A stretch of DNA of 53,659 nt from Candidatus Ruthenibacterium merdavium (GCA_019119935.1 DWWA01000009.1:1-53659); one strand, 5' to 3'. Numbered from the stretch's first letter, positions 7,859-15,973 are shown. The notes: a model not told the origin generated them from the letters alone. Made by a program: numbers and translations.

Positions 7859-9700
7859 ATGACACCCATTTATGACAGTCAAAACCAATTTTATAAAAGT
7901 CCTTACGGTGCAGTACCCGCGGGCACACCCGTGACGTTTCGCATCTGCGTCCCATTGAGCCAAGGCTGCCAATCTCCCCGTTTTTTCTATAAGCGTGACG
8001 GTTCCGACGTGTTCGCCGCCATTCCGATGCAGCATCAGGAAACAACGGCTCATGATGTCGTGTTCAGCATTTCGTTTACGCCGCCGCATGCGGGACTTTA
8101 CTTTTATTATTTCGATTTATACGTCGATTATCAAAAACTGTTCCGCGGCTCACTGGGGCAGGCGGTTCTCACGAAAGAGCAGGGCGAAGCTTATCAGCTC
8201 ACCGTCTATGAGCCCGATTTCAAAACGCCTGACGGGCTCAAAGGCGGCGTGATGTATCAGATTTTCCCGGACCGCTTCTGCGAGTCCGCTCCCCGCACTT
8301 CCATGCCGTTTAACGACCGCGTTTACCGCATCGATAAAAAAGGCGAGCCCTATTTTTACCCCACGGAAACCGGCGGATTTCTGAACATGGATTACTACGG
8401 CGGCGATTTAGAGGGGATCCGAAGCAAGCTGTCTTACCTCTCCGGCTTAGGAGTGACCGCCGTTTATCTCAACCCCATCTTTGAGGCGCATTCCAACCAC
8501 CGCTACAACACCGCCGATTATATGAAAATTGACCCCCTTTTAGGCACGGAAAAAGATTTCCAGCGCCTTTGCCGCGATGCGTCGGCACTTGGGATTCATA
8601 TTATCTTAGACGGCGTGTTCAGCCACACGGGGTCGGATTCGATTTACTTTAACCGCGAACAGCGCTACCCGCAGCCCGGCGCTTACCAAGACCCGGAAAA
8701 CCGTTATCGTCCGTGGTACGATTTTTCGGCACAGTACGCCTGCGGCTACCGAAGCTGGTGGGGATTCGACACACTGCCGGAGGTCAACGAAAACGATTTT
8801 TCCTATCGTCAGTTTATCTGCGGAAAAGACGGCGTCATCGACCACTGGCTTCGCTTGGGCGCTTCCGGGTTTCGTTTGGACGTTGCCGACGAACTGCCCG
8901 ATGATTTTATCGAAGAAATTCGCCGCGCCGTCAAGCGCAACGGCCCCGATAAATTCCTGCTGGGTGAAGTTTGGGAAGACGCCACGAACAAATGGAGCTA
9001 TGGAACGCGGCGCACCTATTTGCTCGGCAAAGGCTTAGACTCCGTGATGAATTATCCATTCCGCAGCGCCATTTTGAATTTTGTCAAAGGTGGAAGCGGC
9101 CTTGCCGCCGCCGACTGTATCGCCCGTATTTGCGAAAATTATCCGGCGCCTGCCTTGCACACGCTGATGAACTTCCTCTCCACCCACGACACCGTGCGCG
9201 CCATCACGGAAATTGCGGGCGAGAGCTGCGAAGGGCACGACCGTTATTGGCAAAGCAAGCGGCGCTTAACTCCGGAGCAGTATGAGTACGGCATCCGCCG
9301 CATGGCGCTGTCTTACGGCATGCTGTATACTTTACCGGGTATCCCGTGCATTTACTACGGCGACGAAATTGCAATGCAGGGCTACAAAGACCCGTTTAAC
9401 CGGGCTTACTTTGATTGGGACTCCACCGAACAGCGGCTGCGCCGTGTGGTGCGTCAGCTGGCACGTCTGCGGGAACATTGCCGCGCACTTTGGGACGGTC
9501 GCTTCACCGTTTTAGACGCAACGCAAACAACGCTTCATTATTCCCGTCATAACGACAGCGATACGGCGGAGTGTTTTATCAACTGCGGAGATACGCACGT
9601 TCACGCATTTATGCTCGGCCGCTTTGTCACCATTCCTCCTTTGCATTTTGCCGTGTGCACCAGCACCGCCAAAAAAATTGAACTTTTCTGCGCAGAGTAA
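7859..9700 (+). CDS. GH13 alpha-glycosidase (neopullulanase/cyclomaltodextrinase-like)
   Basis: This family 13 glycoside hydrolase cleaves alpha-1,4/1,6-glucans. The 613-residue protein has an N-terminal beta-rich region of about 130 residues, then a catalytic barrel with all conserved regions: DGVFSHTG (I), GFRLDVADE with nucleophile Asp341 (II), LLGEVWED with acid/base Glu370 (III) and STHDT with Asp444 (IV). No signal peptide is seen, so action on imported oligosaccharides or glycogen is likely. The start at 7859 is fixed by GGAGG 8 bases upstream; the frame is open to 7751 but without a ribosome site. It probably works with glgP. Confidence 0.92.
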   Translation: MTPIYDSQNQFYKSPYGAVPAGTPVTFRICVPLSQGCQSPRFFYKRDGSDVFAAIPMQHQETTAHDVVFSISFTPPHAGLYFYYFDLYVDYQKLFRGSLGQAVLTKEQGEAYQLTVYEPDFKTPDGLKGGVMYQIFPDRFCESAPRTSMPFNDRVYRIDKKGEPYFYPTETGGFLNMDYYGGDLEGIRSKLSYLSGLGVTAVYLNPIFEAHSNHRYNTADYMKIDPLLGTEKDFQRLCRDASALGIHIILDGVFSHTGSDSIYFNREQRYPQPGAYQDPENRYRPWYDFSAQYACGYRSWWGFDTLPEVNENDFSYRQFICGKDGVIDHWLRLGASGFRLDVADELPDDFIEEIRRAVKRNGPDKFLLGEVWEDATNKWSYGTRRTYLLGKGLDSVMNYPFRSAILNFVKGGSGLAAADCIARICENYPAPALHTLMNFLSTHDTVRAITEIAGESCEGHDRYWQSKRRLTPEQYEYGIRRMALSYGMLYTLPGIPCIYYGDEIAMQGYKDPFNRAYFDWDSTEQRLRRVVRQLARLREHCRALWDGRFTVLDATQTTLHYSRHNDSDTAECFINCGDTHVHAFMLGRFVTIPPLHFAVCTSTAKKIELFCAE

Positions 9701-9717
9701 CATCGTATTTCTAAAAC

Positions 9718-9756
9718 AGCCGGCCGGGTGAAAGCATTGCTTTCGCCCGGCCGGCT
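9718..9756. terminator. bidirectional terminator between convergent genes
   Basis: Arms AGCCGGCCGGGTGAAAG (9718-9734) and CTTTCGCCCGGCCGGCT (9740-9756) pair over 17 positions with one G-U. TTTA follows on the plus side and TGTTTTAG on the minus side. It separates the GH13 gene from the convergent zinc-ribbon gene. Confidence 0.85.
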
Positions 9757-10428
9757 TTATGTTTGTGCAATTTCGTATGAAACCCCTTCCCAAACAAGCC
9801 TTCGGCTTGCCGGTGACACAAAAAAATCTTGATCAAACTGTTGTTTTCCGCTGTATTGTCCATTCATCAAATAATCCCAAACACCAATCATGAGCATCTG
9901 CTGTGTGTAAAAAACTCCTCCCAGACACAGCGCACCAAACAAAACAACAACAATCACAATGCCCAAACAGCGGGTTTTTAAACGCGCATCTCCCCCGGTT
10001 TTCTGATAAAGCGCACGGTTAAACGTCACCGCATTATAAACCGACAGCCCTAACCCCCAAATGGCGCACAAACCAACCGCCAACAGGAATTGAGCATCTC
10101 CCATGGCTTTTCCTGTGCCGAACAACTGATACCACAAAAAGTAGGGCAAGCGCATAAAATAAGCGGCTGCGAGAAGCAAAAGCACCAGGAAATACGGCGC
10201 AAACAAGCGAAAAAAGCGCGCATAGCATCGATAATATAGGGTATGGAACATGCCGCCGAAAAAAGCCGCCGCATTGAACCGAGGCGCTTCTCCCCGCGCT
10301 AAACGCTCAAACTCGCGCATATAATAAGGATGCAGCGCCGCTTTTGTCCGCTTTGCGCAAATGCTGGCACAATAAGGACAGCGCACGGTATTCTTTTTCA
10401 GCTTATACCGGCAAACCGGACATCTCAT
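9757..10428 (-). CDS. zinc-ribbon membrane protein of unknown function
   Basis: The 223-residue product starts with a zinc ribbon: CPVC at residues 3-6 and CPYC at about 17-20. A basic stretch follows, then about four hydrophobic segments (near residues 75-95, 112-130 and 150-175), and a polar C-terminal tail. Such zinc-ribbon plus multi-helix proteins are common in Clostridia, but I do not recognise a function. ATG 10428 is preferred over GTG 10437 because AGGTG lies 6 bases upstream of the ATG. It has its own promoter at 10484-10512 and appears monocistronic. Confidence 0.75.
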   Translation of the reverse strand: MRCPVCRYKLKKNTVRCPYCASICAKRTKAALHPYYMREFERLARGEAPRFNAAAFFGGMFHTLYYRCYARFFRLFAPYFLVLLLLAAAYFMRLPYFLWYQLFGTGKAMGDAQFLLAVGLCAIWGLGLSVYNAVTFNRALYQKTGGDARLKTRCLGIVIVVVLFGALCLGGVFYTQQMLMIGVWDYLMNGQYSGKQQFDQDFFVSPASRRLVWEGVSYEIAQT

Positions 10429-10483
10429 AAAATTCACCTGCTCTTTATGGCAACATAATGAACGTATATTTTCGTCTTTTTAC

Positions 10484-10512
10484 AGTATAGACGGATAAAC
10501 GCGCTTTTTCAA
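10484..10512 (-). promoter_or_regulatory. sigma-A promoter of the zinc-ribbon gene
   Basis: On the minus strand TTGAAA (10512-10507) and TATACT (10489-10484) are 17 bp apart, placing the start site about 50 bases before the ATG at 10428. Confidence 0.75.
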
Positions 10513-10632
10513 GTGTAGGTTTGCCGATGTCTGCGCGCGTTCCCGGCAGAGCGCGCATGATATTGCGCCCCCTTTTTTCGTAAAAAAGGCGGAAAACATG
10601 CTAAAAAAGCGAAAAAAACGCTAAAAACAGCT
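10513..10632. other. non-coding spacer with GC-rich inverted repeat
   Basis: The spacer between divergent promoters contains TGCGCGC (10532-10538) and GCGCGCA (10551-10557) as an inverted repeat. A purine-rich run with several AAAAAAGG/CG elements follows. No open frame with a ribosome site was found. Confidence 0.5.
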
Positions 10633-10660
10633 TTGCAATTCTGCAGTTTTTTGATAGAAT
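10633..10660 (+). promoter_or_regulatory. probable promoter of the nfeD-slipin operon
   Basis: TTGCAA (10633-10638) and TAGAAT (10655-10660) are 16 bp apart, about 100 bases before the nfeD start. The downstream sequence TATAAAATG could act as an alternative -10. Confidence 0.5.
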
Positions 10661-10762
10661 ATAAAATGTAGTCAATTCAATCAATATCTTTGCATGTCGA
10701 AGGTACCGAGATGCTTGGCATGACATCAAAGTGCGGTTGTATTTTATAAGGAGGGAATGATT

Positions 10763-11221
10763 ATGAACGTATCGCTGTCAGCTGACACCATTCTTTGGCT
10801 TGTTCTTACGATTGCATTTATCATCGCCGAAGGCGCCACGACCGCGTTTGTTTCTATTTGGTTCGCCGTGGGTGCAGGCGCAGCAATGCTTGTCAGTGTT
10901 TTCACCGATTCTTGGCTTTTGCAGGCGTTTGTTTTTCTGGCAGTCAGCGCTCTTGTTTTGCTGGCTTTCCGCCCCTATGCGCTTCGGCAGAGAAAAAGCG
11001 GCGGTGTGCAGACAAACTTTGAAACCAATATCGGAAAAATTGCCACCGTGCTCACTCCGTTGGAGCCGGGTCAAGTTGGCCGCGTTCGCCTGGAGGGTGT
11101 GGATTGGAATGCCGTATCAAATACTCGTTTAGAAGTAAATGCGCCCTGCCGCGTCACTGATTTACAGGGCACTACGCTGACGGTTGTTGCCGTCGATGCA
11201 CAAAGCACCGTTTCGGTATGA
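10763..11221 (+). CDS. NfeD-like membrane protein
   Basis: The 152-residue protein has three N-terminal hydrophobic helices (about residues 8-70) followed by a soluble OB-fold domain (IGKIATVLTPLEPGQVGRV...), the architecture of short NfeD proteins. NfeD proteins partner with stomatin-like slipins in membrane microdomains, and the slipin gene follows about 100 bp downstream. I use ATG 10763, 8 bases after AAGGAGGG; ATG 10757 is too close to that site. Confidence 0.88.
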   Translation: MNVSLSADTILWLVLTIAFIIAEGATTAFVSIWFAVGAGAAMLVSVFTDSWLLQAFVFLAVSALVLLAFRPYALRQRKSGGVQTNFETNIGKIATVLTPLEPGQVGRVRLEGVDWNAVSNTRLEVNAPCRVTDLQGTTLTVVAVDAQSTVSV

Positions 11222-11318
11222 CAATCTTCTGTTAAACCGCTGCACCGCTTTTCAATTCTTTTGTCAAAGCAGCCCAGCGGGCTGTTGAAAAAATTTTTTC
11301 CTAAGGGAGGAAAGAGAA

Positions 11319-12212
11319 ATGGAACTGTTTTTAGTATTTTTAATCTTGGTTGCCATTATTTTGGCAGTCGTCGTCATGAACTTCCGCGTTGTGCCGCAGG
11401 CTTCGGTGTTCGTTGTGGAACGCATGGGCGTTTATTACAGCACTTGGTCTGCCGGCATTCACTTCAAAATGCCGTTTTTGGACCGCATTGCCAAAAAGGT
11501 TTCTTTGAAAGAGCAAGTGGTTGATTTCAAACCCCAGCCGGTTATCACACGCGATAACGTTACCATGCAGATTGACACGGTTGTCTTCTTCCAAATTACC
11601 GATGCCAAAATGTTTACCTACGGCGTAGAGCGCCCCTTGGCGGCCATTGAAAACCTGACGGCTACCACGCTGCGTAACATTATCGGTGAAATGGAGCTCG
11701 ACCACACGCTGACGAGCCGCGATATCATCAACACCAAAATTACCTCCATTTTGGACGAAGCTACCGATAAATGGGGCATTAAGGTAAACCGCGTCGAAGT
11801 GAAGAATATCATTCCGCCGGCAGAAATTCAAGACGCGATGGAGAAGCAGATGAAAGCTGAGCGTCAGCGCCGTGAAAGCATTCTGCGTGCGGAAGGCGAA
11901 AAGAAGAGCGCCATTCTTGTGGCTGAAGGTGAAAAGGAAAGCGCCATCCTGCGCGCCGACGCCGTTCGCGAACAGCGCATCCGTGAGGCACAAGGTGAGG
12001 CTCAGGCCATCATGGAAGTGCAGAAGGCACTTGCCGACTCCCTGCGCATGCTGAACGAAGCCGCACCGAATGATAAAGTTCTTGCTTTGAAGAGCCTGGA
12101 AGCTCTGCAAAAAGTAGCCGACGGCAAAGCGACGAAGCTGATTATTCCCAGCGATATTCAGAATATCACCGGTTTGCTGGCCGCCGCAAAAGAAACCGTT
12201 TCCGACAAATAA
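11319..12212 (+). CDS. SPFH/band 7 slipin (QmcA-like)
   Basis: This 297-residue protein has a single N-terminal membrane helix (residues 3-20), the SPFH/band 7 domain (VVPQASVFVVERMG to about residue 190) and an Ala/Glu-rich coiled coil with repeated AEGEK units (AEGEKKSAI, AEGEKESAI). It matches paraslipins that scaffold membrane domains with NfeD. Its ribosome site is AAGGGAGG. It ends the operon before the terminator at 12267. Its exact role in this organism is unknown. Confidence 0.92.
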   Translation: MELFLVFLILVAIILAVVVMNFRVVPQASVFVVERMGVYYSTWSAGIHFKMPFLDRIAKKVSLKEQVVDFKPQPVITRDNVTMQIDTVVFFQITDAKMFTYGVERPLAAIENLTATTLRNIIGEMELDHTLTSRDIINTKITSILDEATDKWGIKVNRVEVKNIIPPAEIQDAMEKQMKAERQRRESILRAEGEKKSAILVAEGEKESAILRADAVREQRIREAQGEAQAIMEVQKALADSLRMLNEAAPNDKVLALKSLEALQKVADGKATKLIIPSDIQNITGLLAAAKETVSDK

Positions 12213-12266
12213 GCCTTTGCAATTTTTTAGCTGAAATTGTAACCGCTTTGCATCATGTTTTTCCTT

Positions 12267-12296
12267 CGCCCGCGGGTTACCCGCGGGCGTTTTTTG
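12267..12296 (+). terminator. terminator of the nfeD-slipin operon
   Basis: CGCCCGCGGG (12267-12276), loop TTA and CCCGCGGGCG (12280-12289) are followed by TTTTTTG, a textbook intrinsic terminator. Confidence 0.9.
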
Positions 12297-12316
12297 TTTT
12301 CTCTCTTTTCATATCA

Positions 12317-12349
12317 AAAGCCGCCCGGCGCAAAAAGGCGGGCGGCTTT
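12317..12349 (-). terminator. terminator of the ribbon-helix-helix gene cluster
   Basis: AAAGCCGCCC (12317-12326) and GGGCGGCTTT (12340-12349) pair as a 10-bp stem with T residues on both sides. On the minus strand it lies just after the stop of the last ribbon-helix-helix gene. Confidence 0.75.
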
Positions 12350-12361
12350 ATCAAGTTATTT

Positions 12362-12544
12362 TCAAAGTAAGTCTTTGTCAACTTCTATTTTTCCGAACTC
12401 TTTTTCATACTCAGCAACACGCTTTTTCAGGTATTGCTCAATCTCTTTATTGGCAGAGCGCCCCTCTGATTCCGCAATATAGCGGAATTTTTGAAAGAGA
12501 ATACGGTCAACGCGCAGTGTGTACCGCAATAATTTCTTATCCAT
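12362..12544 (-). CDS. Arc-type ribbon-helix-helix microprotein, copy A
   Basis: The 60-residue protein has the pattern of an Arc/MetJ-type ribbon-helix-helix dimer: a short beta strand (LLRYTLRVD), helix A (ILFQKFRYIAESEG) and helix B (RSANKEIEQYLKKRVAEYEKE). This fold binds the DNA major groove through the strand. ATG 12544 is used because the domain starts there and GGTGG lies 9 bases upstream. It is last of three tandem paralogues sharing the block EGRSAN. No toxin gene is adjacent, so an antitoxin role is not supported. The target is unknown. Confidence 0.78.
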   Translation of the reverse strand: MDKKLLRYTLRVDRILFQKFRYIAESEGRSANKEIEQYLKKRVAEYEKEFGKIEVDKDLL

Positions 12545-12560
12545 GTTTTCATACCACCAT

Positions 12561-12770
12561 TCAATCCTGCGGATAAACTTCTGCCGCCGGTTTTTCTGCG
12601 GGCATAACGATTTCGCCGTTCTCCCCTTCAAACGCTTTGATGCATTGACGGATCAAATAAAGAATCTGATCGTTGGCGGAACGACCCTCATATTCCGCAA
12701 TATAGCGCAATTTATAATGGAGCTCCGGGTCCACTTCAATTCCCAAATGTTTATTGTTTTTATTTCGCAT
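12561..12770 (-). CDS. Arc-type ribbon-helix-helix microprotein, copy B
   Basis: This 69-residue protein repeats the ribbon-helix-helix pattern: strand (KHLGIEVD), helix A (ELHYKLRYIAEYEG), helix B (RSANDQILYLIRQCIKAFE). It has a longer C-terminal tail containing EKPAAEV. The start at 12770 is set by GAGGAG 5 bases upstream. It lies 16 bases upstream of copy A on the same strand. The three copies differ too much to be recent duplicates, which suggests paralogues kept for different or heteromeric DNA binding. Confidence 0.8.
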   Translation of the reverse strand: MRNKNNKHLGIEVDPELHYKLRYIAEYEGRSANDQILYLIRQCIKAFEGENGEIVMPAEKPAAEVYPQD

Positions 12771-12841
12771 AGCACTCCTCAAACTCATGATTTGGATATA
12801 TGCTTATGAACTCCGAATCATCAAAAAGGCAGCGCATAAGC

Positions 12842-13006
12842 TTAGTCCAATTTGATTTCACCATGTTTTTCTTCATACTTTTCGATGGCTTCTCGAATCA
12901 ATATCAGAATTTCGCTGTTGGCACTGCGTCCTTCATAATCAGCCACAACATGCAGCTTATTCAACATTTTCTCGTCAATACGAATAGATAAACTCTTGAT
13001 TGCCAT
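12842..13006 (-). CDS. Arc-type ribbon-helix-helix microprotein, copy C (54 aa)
   Basis: The frame from ATG 13006 to TAA 12842 encodes 54 residues: strand (KSLSIRID), helix A (KMLNKLHVVADYEG), helix B (RSANSEILILIREAIEKYEE) and tail KHGEIKLD. The sequence fits Arc-family regulators closely and shares EGRSAN with the two genes downstream. A GAGG site sits 5 bases upstream. It is the first gene of the cluster and lies directly behind an AT-rich promoter region with a palindrome, compatible with autoregulation. It is shorter than usual ORF cut-offs and easily missed. Confidence 0.8.
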   Translation of the reverse strand: MAIKSLSIRIDEKMLNKLHVVADYEGRSANSEILILIREAIEKYEEKHGEIKLD

Positions 13007-13124
13007 AAAAACCTCAAAATAAAATTATTTTGCATTTATTATAGGCCTATCTTGTAGTATAATTGATAAAAATAGATTCAAAATAAATTTAAAATATATC
13101 TAAATATAAGGCTATCTATGAAAA
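13007..13124 (-). promoter_or_regulatory. promoter/operator region of the ribbon-helix-helix cluster
   Basis: On the minus strand TATAAT (13043-13038) is a perfect -10 with a weak -35. The 10-bp palindrome ATAGGCCTAT (13041-13050) overlaps it. Related blocks GGCCTATCTTG and AGGCTATCTATG flank a very AT-rich segment. Ribbon-helix-helix proteins commonly bind such short palindromes or direct repeats at their own promoters, so this is a candidate operator. Confidence 0.5.
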
Positions 13125-13164
13125 TTATGATTTATCGAAATCAGCAATTTCTCCAAGAAAGATC

Positions 13165-13206
13165 AAAGCGCCGGAAAGAGGGTAAAAATCTCCTTTCCGG
13201 CGCTTT
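13165..13206 (-). terminator. terminator of the XRE regulator gene
   Basis: AAAGCGCCGGAAAG (13165-13178) and CTTTCCGGCGCTTT (13193-13206) form a perfect 14-bp stem just downstream of the stop of the minus-strand XRE gene. Confidence 0.8.
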
Positions 13207-13210
13207 CTTC

Positions 13211-13717
13211 CTACTTTTTGCGCGTCATCCAAGCTCCGGCGGCCGCCGCTGTAAAAGCAATGGGCGCCAGCCGGATAAAAAACCACTCTAATGCGTGAAA
13301 CGCAACTCCTGCAACGGCAAGCTCCGGGTCGCGATAATCCCAGCCAAAGTAGGGACTGCTTACGGCAGCAAAAAACGCAGTGACTCCCGCAATTCCTGCG
13401 CATAATAAAAGAAACAGCCAATGAAGCACTTTTCTTCTTTGCTCTTTTTGTTGTGCGAATTGCAGATTGATAATCTCCAGTTTTTCGCAAATTGCTTTGA
13501 CGGAATCCGTTTCAGATTCTGCAACCGTTTCGCCCAGCAAGGTGCTGACAGGTGTTTCCAGCGCCTTTGAAAGAGCAATCAGCAAATCGGAATCCGGAAC
13601 AGATAAGCCTTGCTCCCATTTTGAAATCGTCTGACGCACCACATTCAGCTTCAAAGCAAGCTCCTCTTGAGAAAGTCCCTTTGATTTTCGAATGGCCTTG
13701 ATGTTTTCGTTTAACAT
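13211..13717 (-). CDS. XRE-family regulator with membrane segments
   Basis: The 168-residue protein starts with an HTH_3 DNA-binding domain (NIKAIRKSKGLSQEELALKLNV, residues 4-25, then ISKWEQGLSVPD). A Glu/Lys linker and two or three hydrophobic segments (about residues 90-160) follow, ending MTRKK. This layout, a cytoplasmic helix-turn-helix tethered to the membrane, is common in Clostridia and may sense membrane state. ATG 13717 is chosen over the longer open frame because the domain and a GGAG site fit it. It is monocistronic. Targets are unknown. Confidence 0.85.
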   Translation of the reverse strand: MLNENIKAIRKSKGLSQEELALKLNVVRQTISKWEQGLSVPDSDLLIALSKALETPVSTLLGETVAESETDSVKAICEKLEIINLQFAQQKEQRRKVLHWLFLLLCAGIAGVTAFFAAVSSPYFGWDYRDPELAVAGVAFHALEWFFIRLAPIAFTAAAAGAWMTRKK

Positions 13718-13886
13718 ACGGGATAACTCCTTTCGTTTCGGTTCTACCGTTATTCTACGGAAAACCGCCCGTTGCCTGCAAGCAACGCAAATTAACATCA
13801 CATACATTGCCGAAGCTCTTTTTGTCAATTATTCAGACAGCCGTGTACAAACGAGCAAATTGGAAGCTGGCACATATCCTTCTTTT

Positions 13887-14534
13887 TCATTCCATGTACT
13901 GCTCCGCTTTTTTGACAGGGTGCCGGATCACAGTTTTCATCCGCTCAGGCTTGCACCGGCGCACATCGCTTAAATAAATCTCATGGTGGAACCGGTTCTC
14001 CCCAAAGTCCTCTGTATATCCCCGGGCCTTAACATATTCCTCCATGGCGGCAACGGTTGCAGGCTCGTCATCATAGGGGCCAAGGTGCATACACTGAACA
14101 CATAGTCCTTCTTCCCATCGGAAGAACTCCACGGAAGAAAAGTCCTGTTTTTTCTTTTCCGATGCCTCCCGAATCGCCCAATCGAACACCTCCTGCGTTA
14201 CAAAGTCCGGCAGGCGGATCAAACTGATCCATCGGAAATGCTCTTTGTGTGCATAATCCACCCCACAGAGCCCCTCCTGCCACCAAAGACCCTCCAACGG
14301 CGGAACCACATAATCAAAATATCCCTCTGGCTTATCTTTGCCGAGCTTGCTCATCTTGATGGTAAAGGCCACGGCGTAGAGCATCCCCAGCGCCTTCTGA
14401 TACGTCCCGTTTTCCTCATTGGGGTCACCCTGCCCCCGCACGGCCAGAAAGTTCATCGCCGGAACCGTCACGATGCTCGGTGTTTTGGGGGGCAGATAAA
14501 ATTCCTTGTATTCTTTTTTATAATCAAAAGGCAT
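13887..14534 (-). CDS. GyrI-like small-molecule-binding domain protein
   Basis: The 215-residue protein resembles stand-alone GyrI-like proteins (SbmC/GyrI ligand-binding fold) with a conserved start (MPFDYKKEYKEFYLPPKTP) and the blocks FLAVRGQGDPN and HLGPYDDEPATVAAME. Family members bind drugs or other small molecules, and some hydrolyse reactive compounds. No DNA-binding domain is present. It starts two bases after the TfoX-like stop and is third in the WYL-TfoX-GyrI operon. The ligand is unknown. Confidence 0.85.
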   Translation of the reverse strand: MPFDYKKEYKEFYLPPKTPSIVTVPAMNFLAVRGQGDPNEENGTYQKALGMLYAVAFTIKMSKLGKDKPEGYFDYVVPPLEGLWWQEGLCGVDYAHKEHFRWISLIRLPDFVTQEVFDWAIREASEKKKQDFSSVEFFRWEEGLCVQCMHLGPYDDEPATVAAMEEYVKARGYTEDFGENRFHHEIYLSDVRRCKPERMKTVIRHPVKKAEQYME

Positions 14535-14536
14535 GC

Positions 14537-14860
14537 TTATTTCCTCCGTTTCTTTGGCGGCTGGCTTCTCAGCGCTTCGCAGGTAATGCGTACAAGCCTT
14601 GTCATCCGCTCTCGATCCTCTACATCTTCGATCAGAAAAGAATCTTTGGCGCCATCGTAGGGCGGTGCTTTGGGCAGGTCGGGAAAAGCTGCTTCGCCCG
14701 GCGGGGTAATCTTTACAAAGAGCTGGTCATCACAGACAACGCCGAAGAATACGCCGTCGCAGTAAAGGCCGTATTCACCAAACATCTTGCGGCTGCGGAT
14801 ACTTCCTGCGTCCCGCAGCTGCTCGGCTGCATAATTCACAAAATCCGGATGAGATGCCAT
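14537..14860 (-). CDS. TfoX/Sxy N-terminal domain protein
   Basis: The 107-residue protein consists of only the TfoX N-terminal domain (RSRKMFGEYGLYCDGVFFG, DDQLFVKIT) plus a basic tail ending PPKKRRK. In Proteobacteria TfoX/Sxy activates competence genes, but single-domain firmicute homologues have no known competence role. Its AGGAGG site overlaps the stop region of the WYL regulator, so translation is coupled. It sits between a WYL regulator and a GyrI-like gene. Confidence 0.87.
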   Translation of the reverse strand: MASHPDFVNYAAEQLRDAGSIRSRKMFGEYGLYCDGVFFGVVCDDQLFVKITPPGEAAFPDLPKAPPYDGAKDSFLIEDVEDRERMTRLVRITCEALRSQPPKKRRK

Positions 14861-14871
14861 ATTAATTCCTC

Positions 14872-15777
14872 CTATAACGCGTAACGCGCGGCCAGCGTAT
14901 TCGTCAAATCACAAAGCCGCCGGCGCAATTCATTCGGTTCTAAAAGCTCTGCCTTGTCCCCAAACGTGAGCACCCAGCTGAGCACACTGTCGGCGTCGGA
15001 AAAGCCCCCCGTAAAGCGCAGCCGGCCGTCCGGCTCTGTGGTGAAGCTATCCGGTCCATACTCCTCCACCAGCCGCCAGCGGCAGGCCGCGTCAAAGAGC
15101 ACGGTAACTTTATATTTTACGGGAAATACCCGCTCCGGCTCTAAATCGGGCAGCGGGGCCGGACGAGGGCTGAAAGCTTCGCCACAGTCAAGCTCTGTCA
15201 TACGGTTTAATTTAAACAAGCGAAAATCTTCCCGCGTTTTGCACCATCCCCATACATACCAGGCAGACCAGTGAAATAACAGATCATACGGCTCGACCGT
15301 GCGCATGGATTCTTCTTTTGGGGAAAAATAGAAAAAGCGGATGACAGTGTGCTTCTCAATGGCTTTTTGAATGAGTTCAATCTTCGGTGCAAGGCTGCTT
15401 TTGTACCACGACGACAGGTCAATGAGAATATGAGCATTCCCCGGCAGCAGTCCGCCCGTTCCCGTAGACAGCTTTTCCATCAGCTGCGCATAGCGTCGAG
15501 TGCCGCTGACGCTGTCCAGACTGCGCAGCCCCGCCAGAATGGCTTGCATCTCCGGAGCGGTAATCACTGTGCGGTCCACGCGGTAGTTCTCCATGATGGA
15601 AATGCCGCCGCCCGTGCCTTGGGCAGCAGCAATGGGAATACCCGCCCGGCACAAAGATTCGATATCCCGCTGGATGGTTCGGCGGGACACTTCAAACTGC
15701 GTCGCCAGCTGCGGAGCGGTGACCTTTTCTTGCTGGAGCAGAACGGATAAGATGCCGATCAGGCGGTCTATTTTCAT
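14872..15777 (-). CDS. YafY-type WYL-domain transcriptional regulator
   Basis: The 301-residue protein has an N-terminal DeoR-like helix-turn-helix (LIGILSVLLQQEKVTAPQLA, VSRRTIQRDIESL; residues 5-45). A WYL domain follows (about residues 135-215; FHWSAWYVWGWCKTREDFRLF) with a C-terminal extension. WYL domains bind nucleic acid or other ligands. ATG 15777 is chosen because the domain begins there; the open frame to 16086 would overlap the divergent gene. It leads the TfoX/GyrI operon and is divergent from the DHFR-family gene, its likely target. Confidence 0.88.
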   Translation of the reverse strand: MKIDRLIGILSVLLQQEKVTAPQLATQFEVSRRTIQRDIESLCRAGIPIAAAQGTGGGISIMENYRVDRTVITAPEMQAILAGLRSLDSVSGTRRYAQLMEKLSTGTGGLLPGNAHILIDLSSWYKSSLAPKIELIQKAIEKHTVIRFFYFSPKEESMRTVEPYDLLFHWSAWYVWGWCKTREDFRLFKLNRMTELDCGEAFSPRPAPLPDLEPERVFPVKYKVTVLFDAACRWRLVEEYGPDSFTTEPDGRLRFTGGFSDADSVLSWVLTFGDKAELLEPNELRRRLCDLTNTLAARYAL

Positions 15778-15874
15778 GCACTTTCCCCTTCCCGGTTTTG
15801 GATAATCGTCGGGGCGAATTTTTCCGCCCAGTGCCTTCTTGCGCACTCTTGCCGCACATCGGCGGTCTGCTGTC

Positions 15875-15949
15875 ATTATACCATACAAACCTGACAACAG
15901 TGTGTCATGTTTCCTTTGCCTTGTGTTTTTTATCTCTGCCCAGTAGAAT
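15875..15949. promoter_or_regulatory. divergent promoters with inverted-repeat operator
   Basis: Rightward: TTGTGT (15921-15926), 17 bp, TAGAAT (15944-15949), serving the DHFR-family gene. Leftward: an extended -10, TGG-TATAAT, on the minus strand at 15883-15875, serving the WYL operon. Between them lies TGACA-ACAGTG-TGTCA (15892-15907), a 5-bp inverted repeat well placed to regulate both. Confidence 0.55.
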
Positions 15950-15973
15950 AGGGAAATAAAGGAGGTTGTTTGC

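Noticed and set aside
12362-13006. Toxin-antitoxin system for the ribbon-helix-helix genes
   Set aside because: No toxin-like gene (RelE, ParE, MazF or similar) lies next to any of the three genes.
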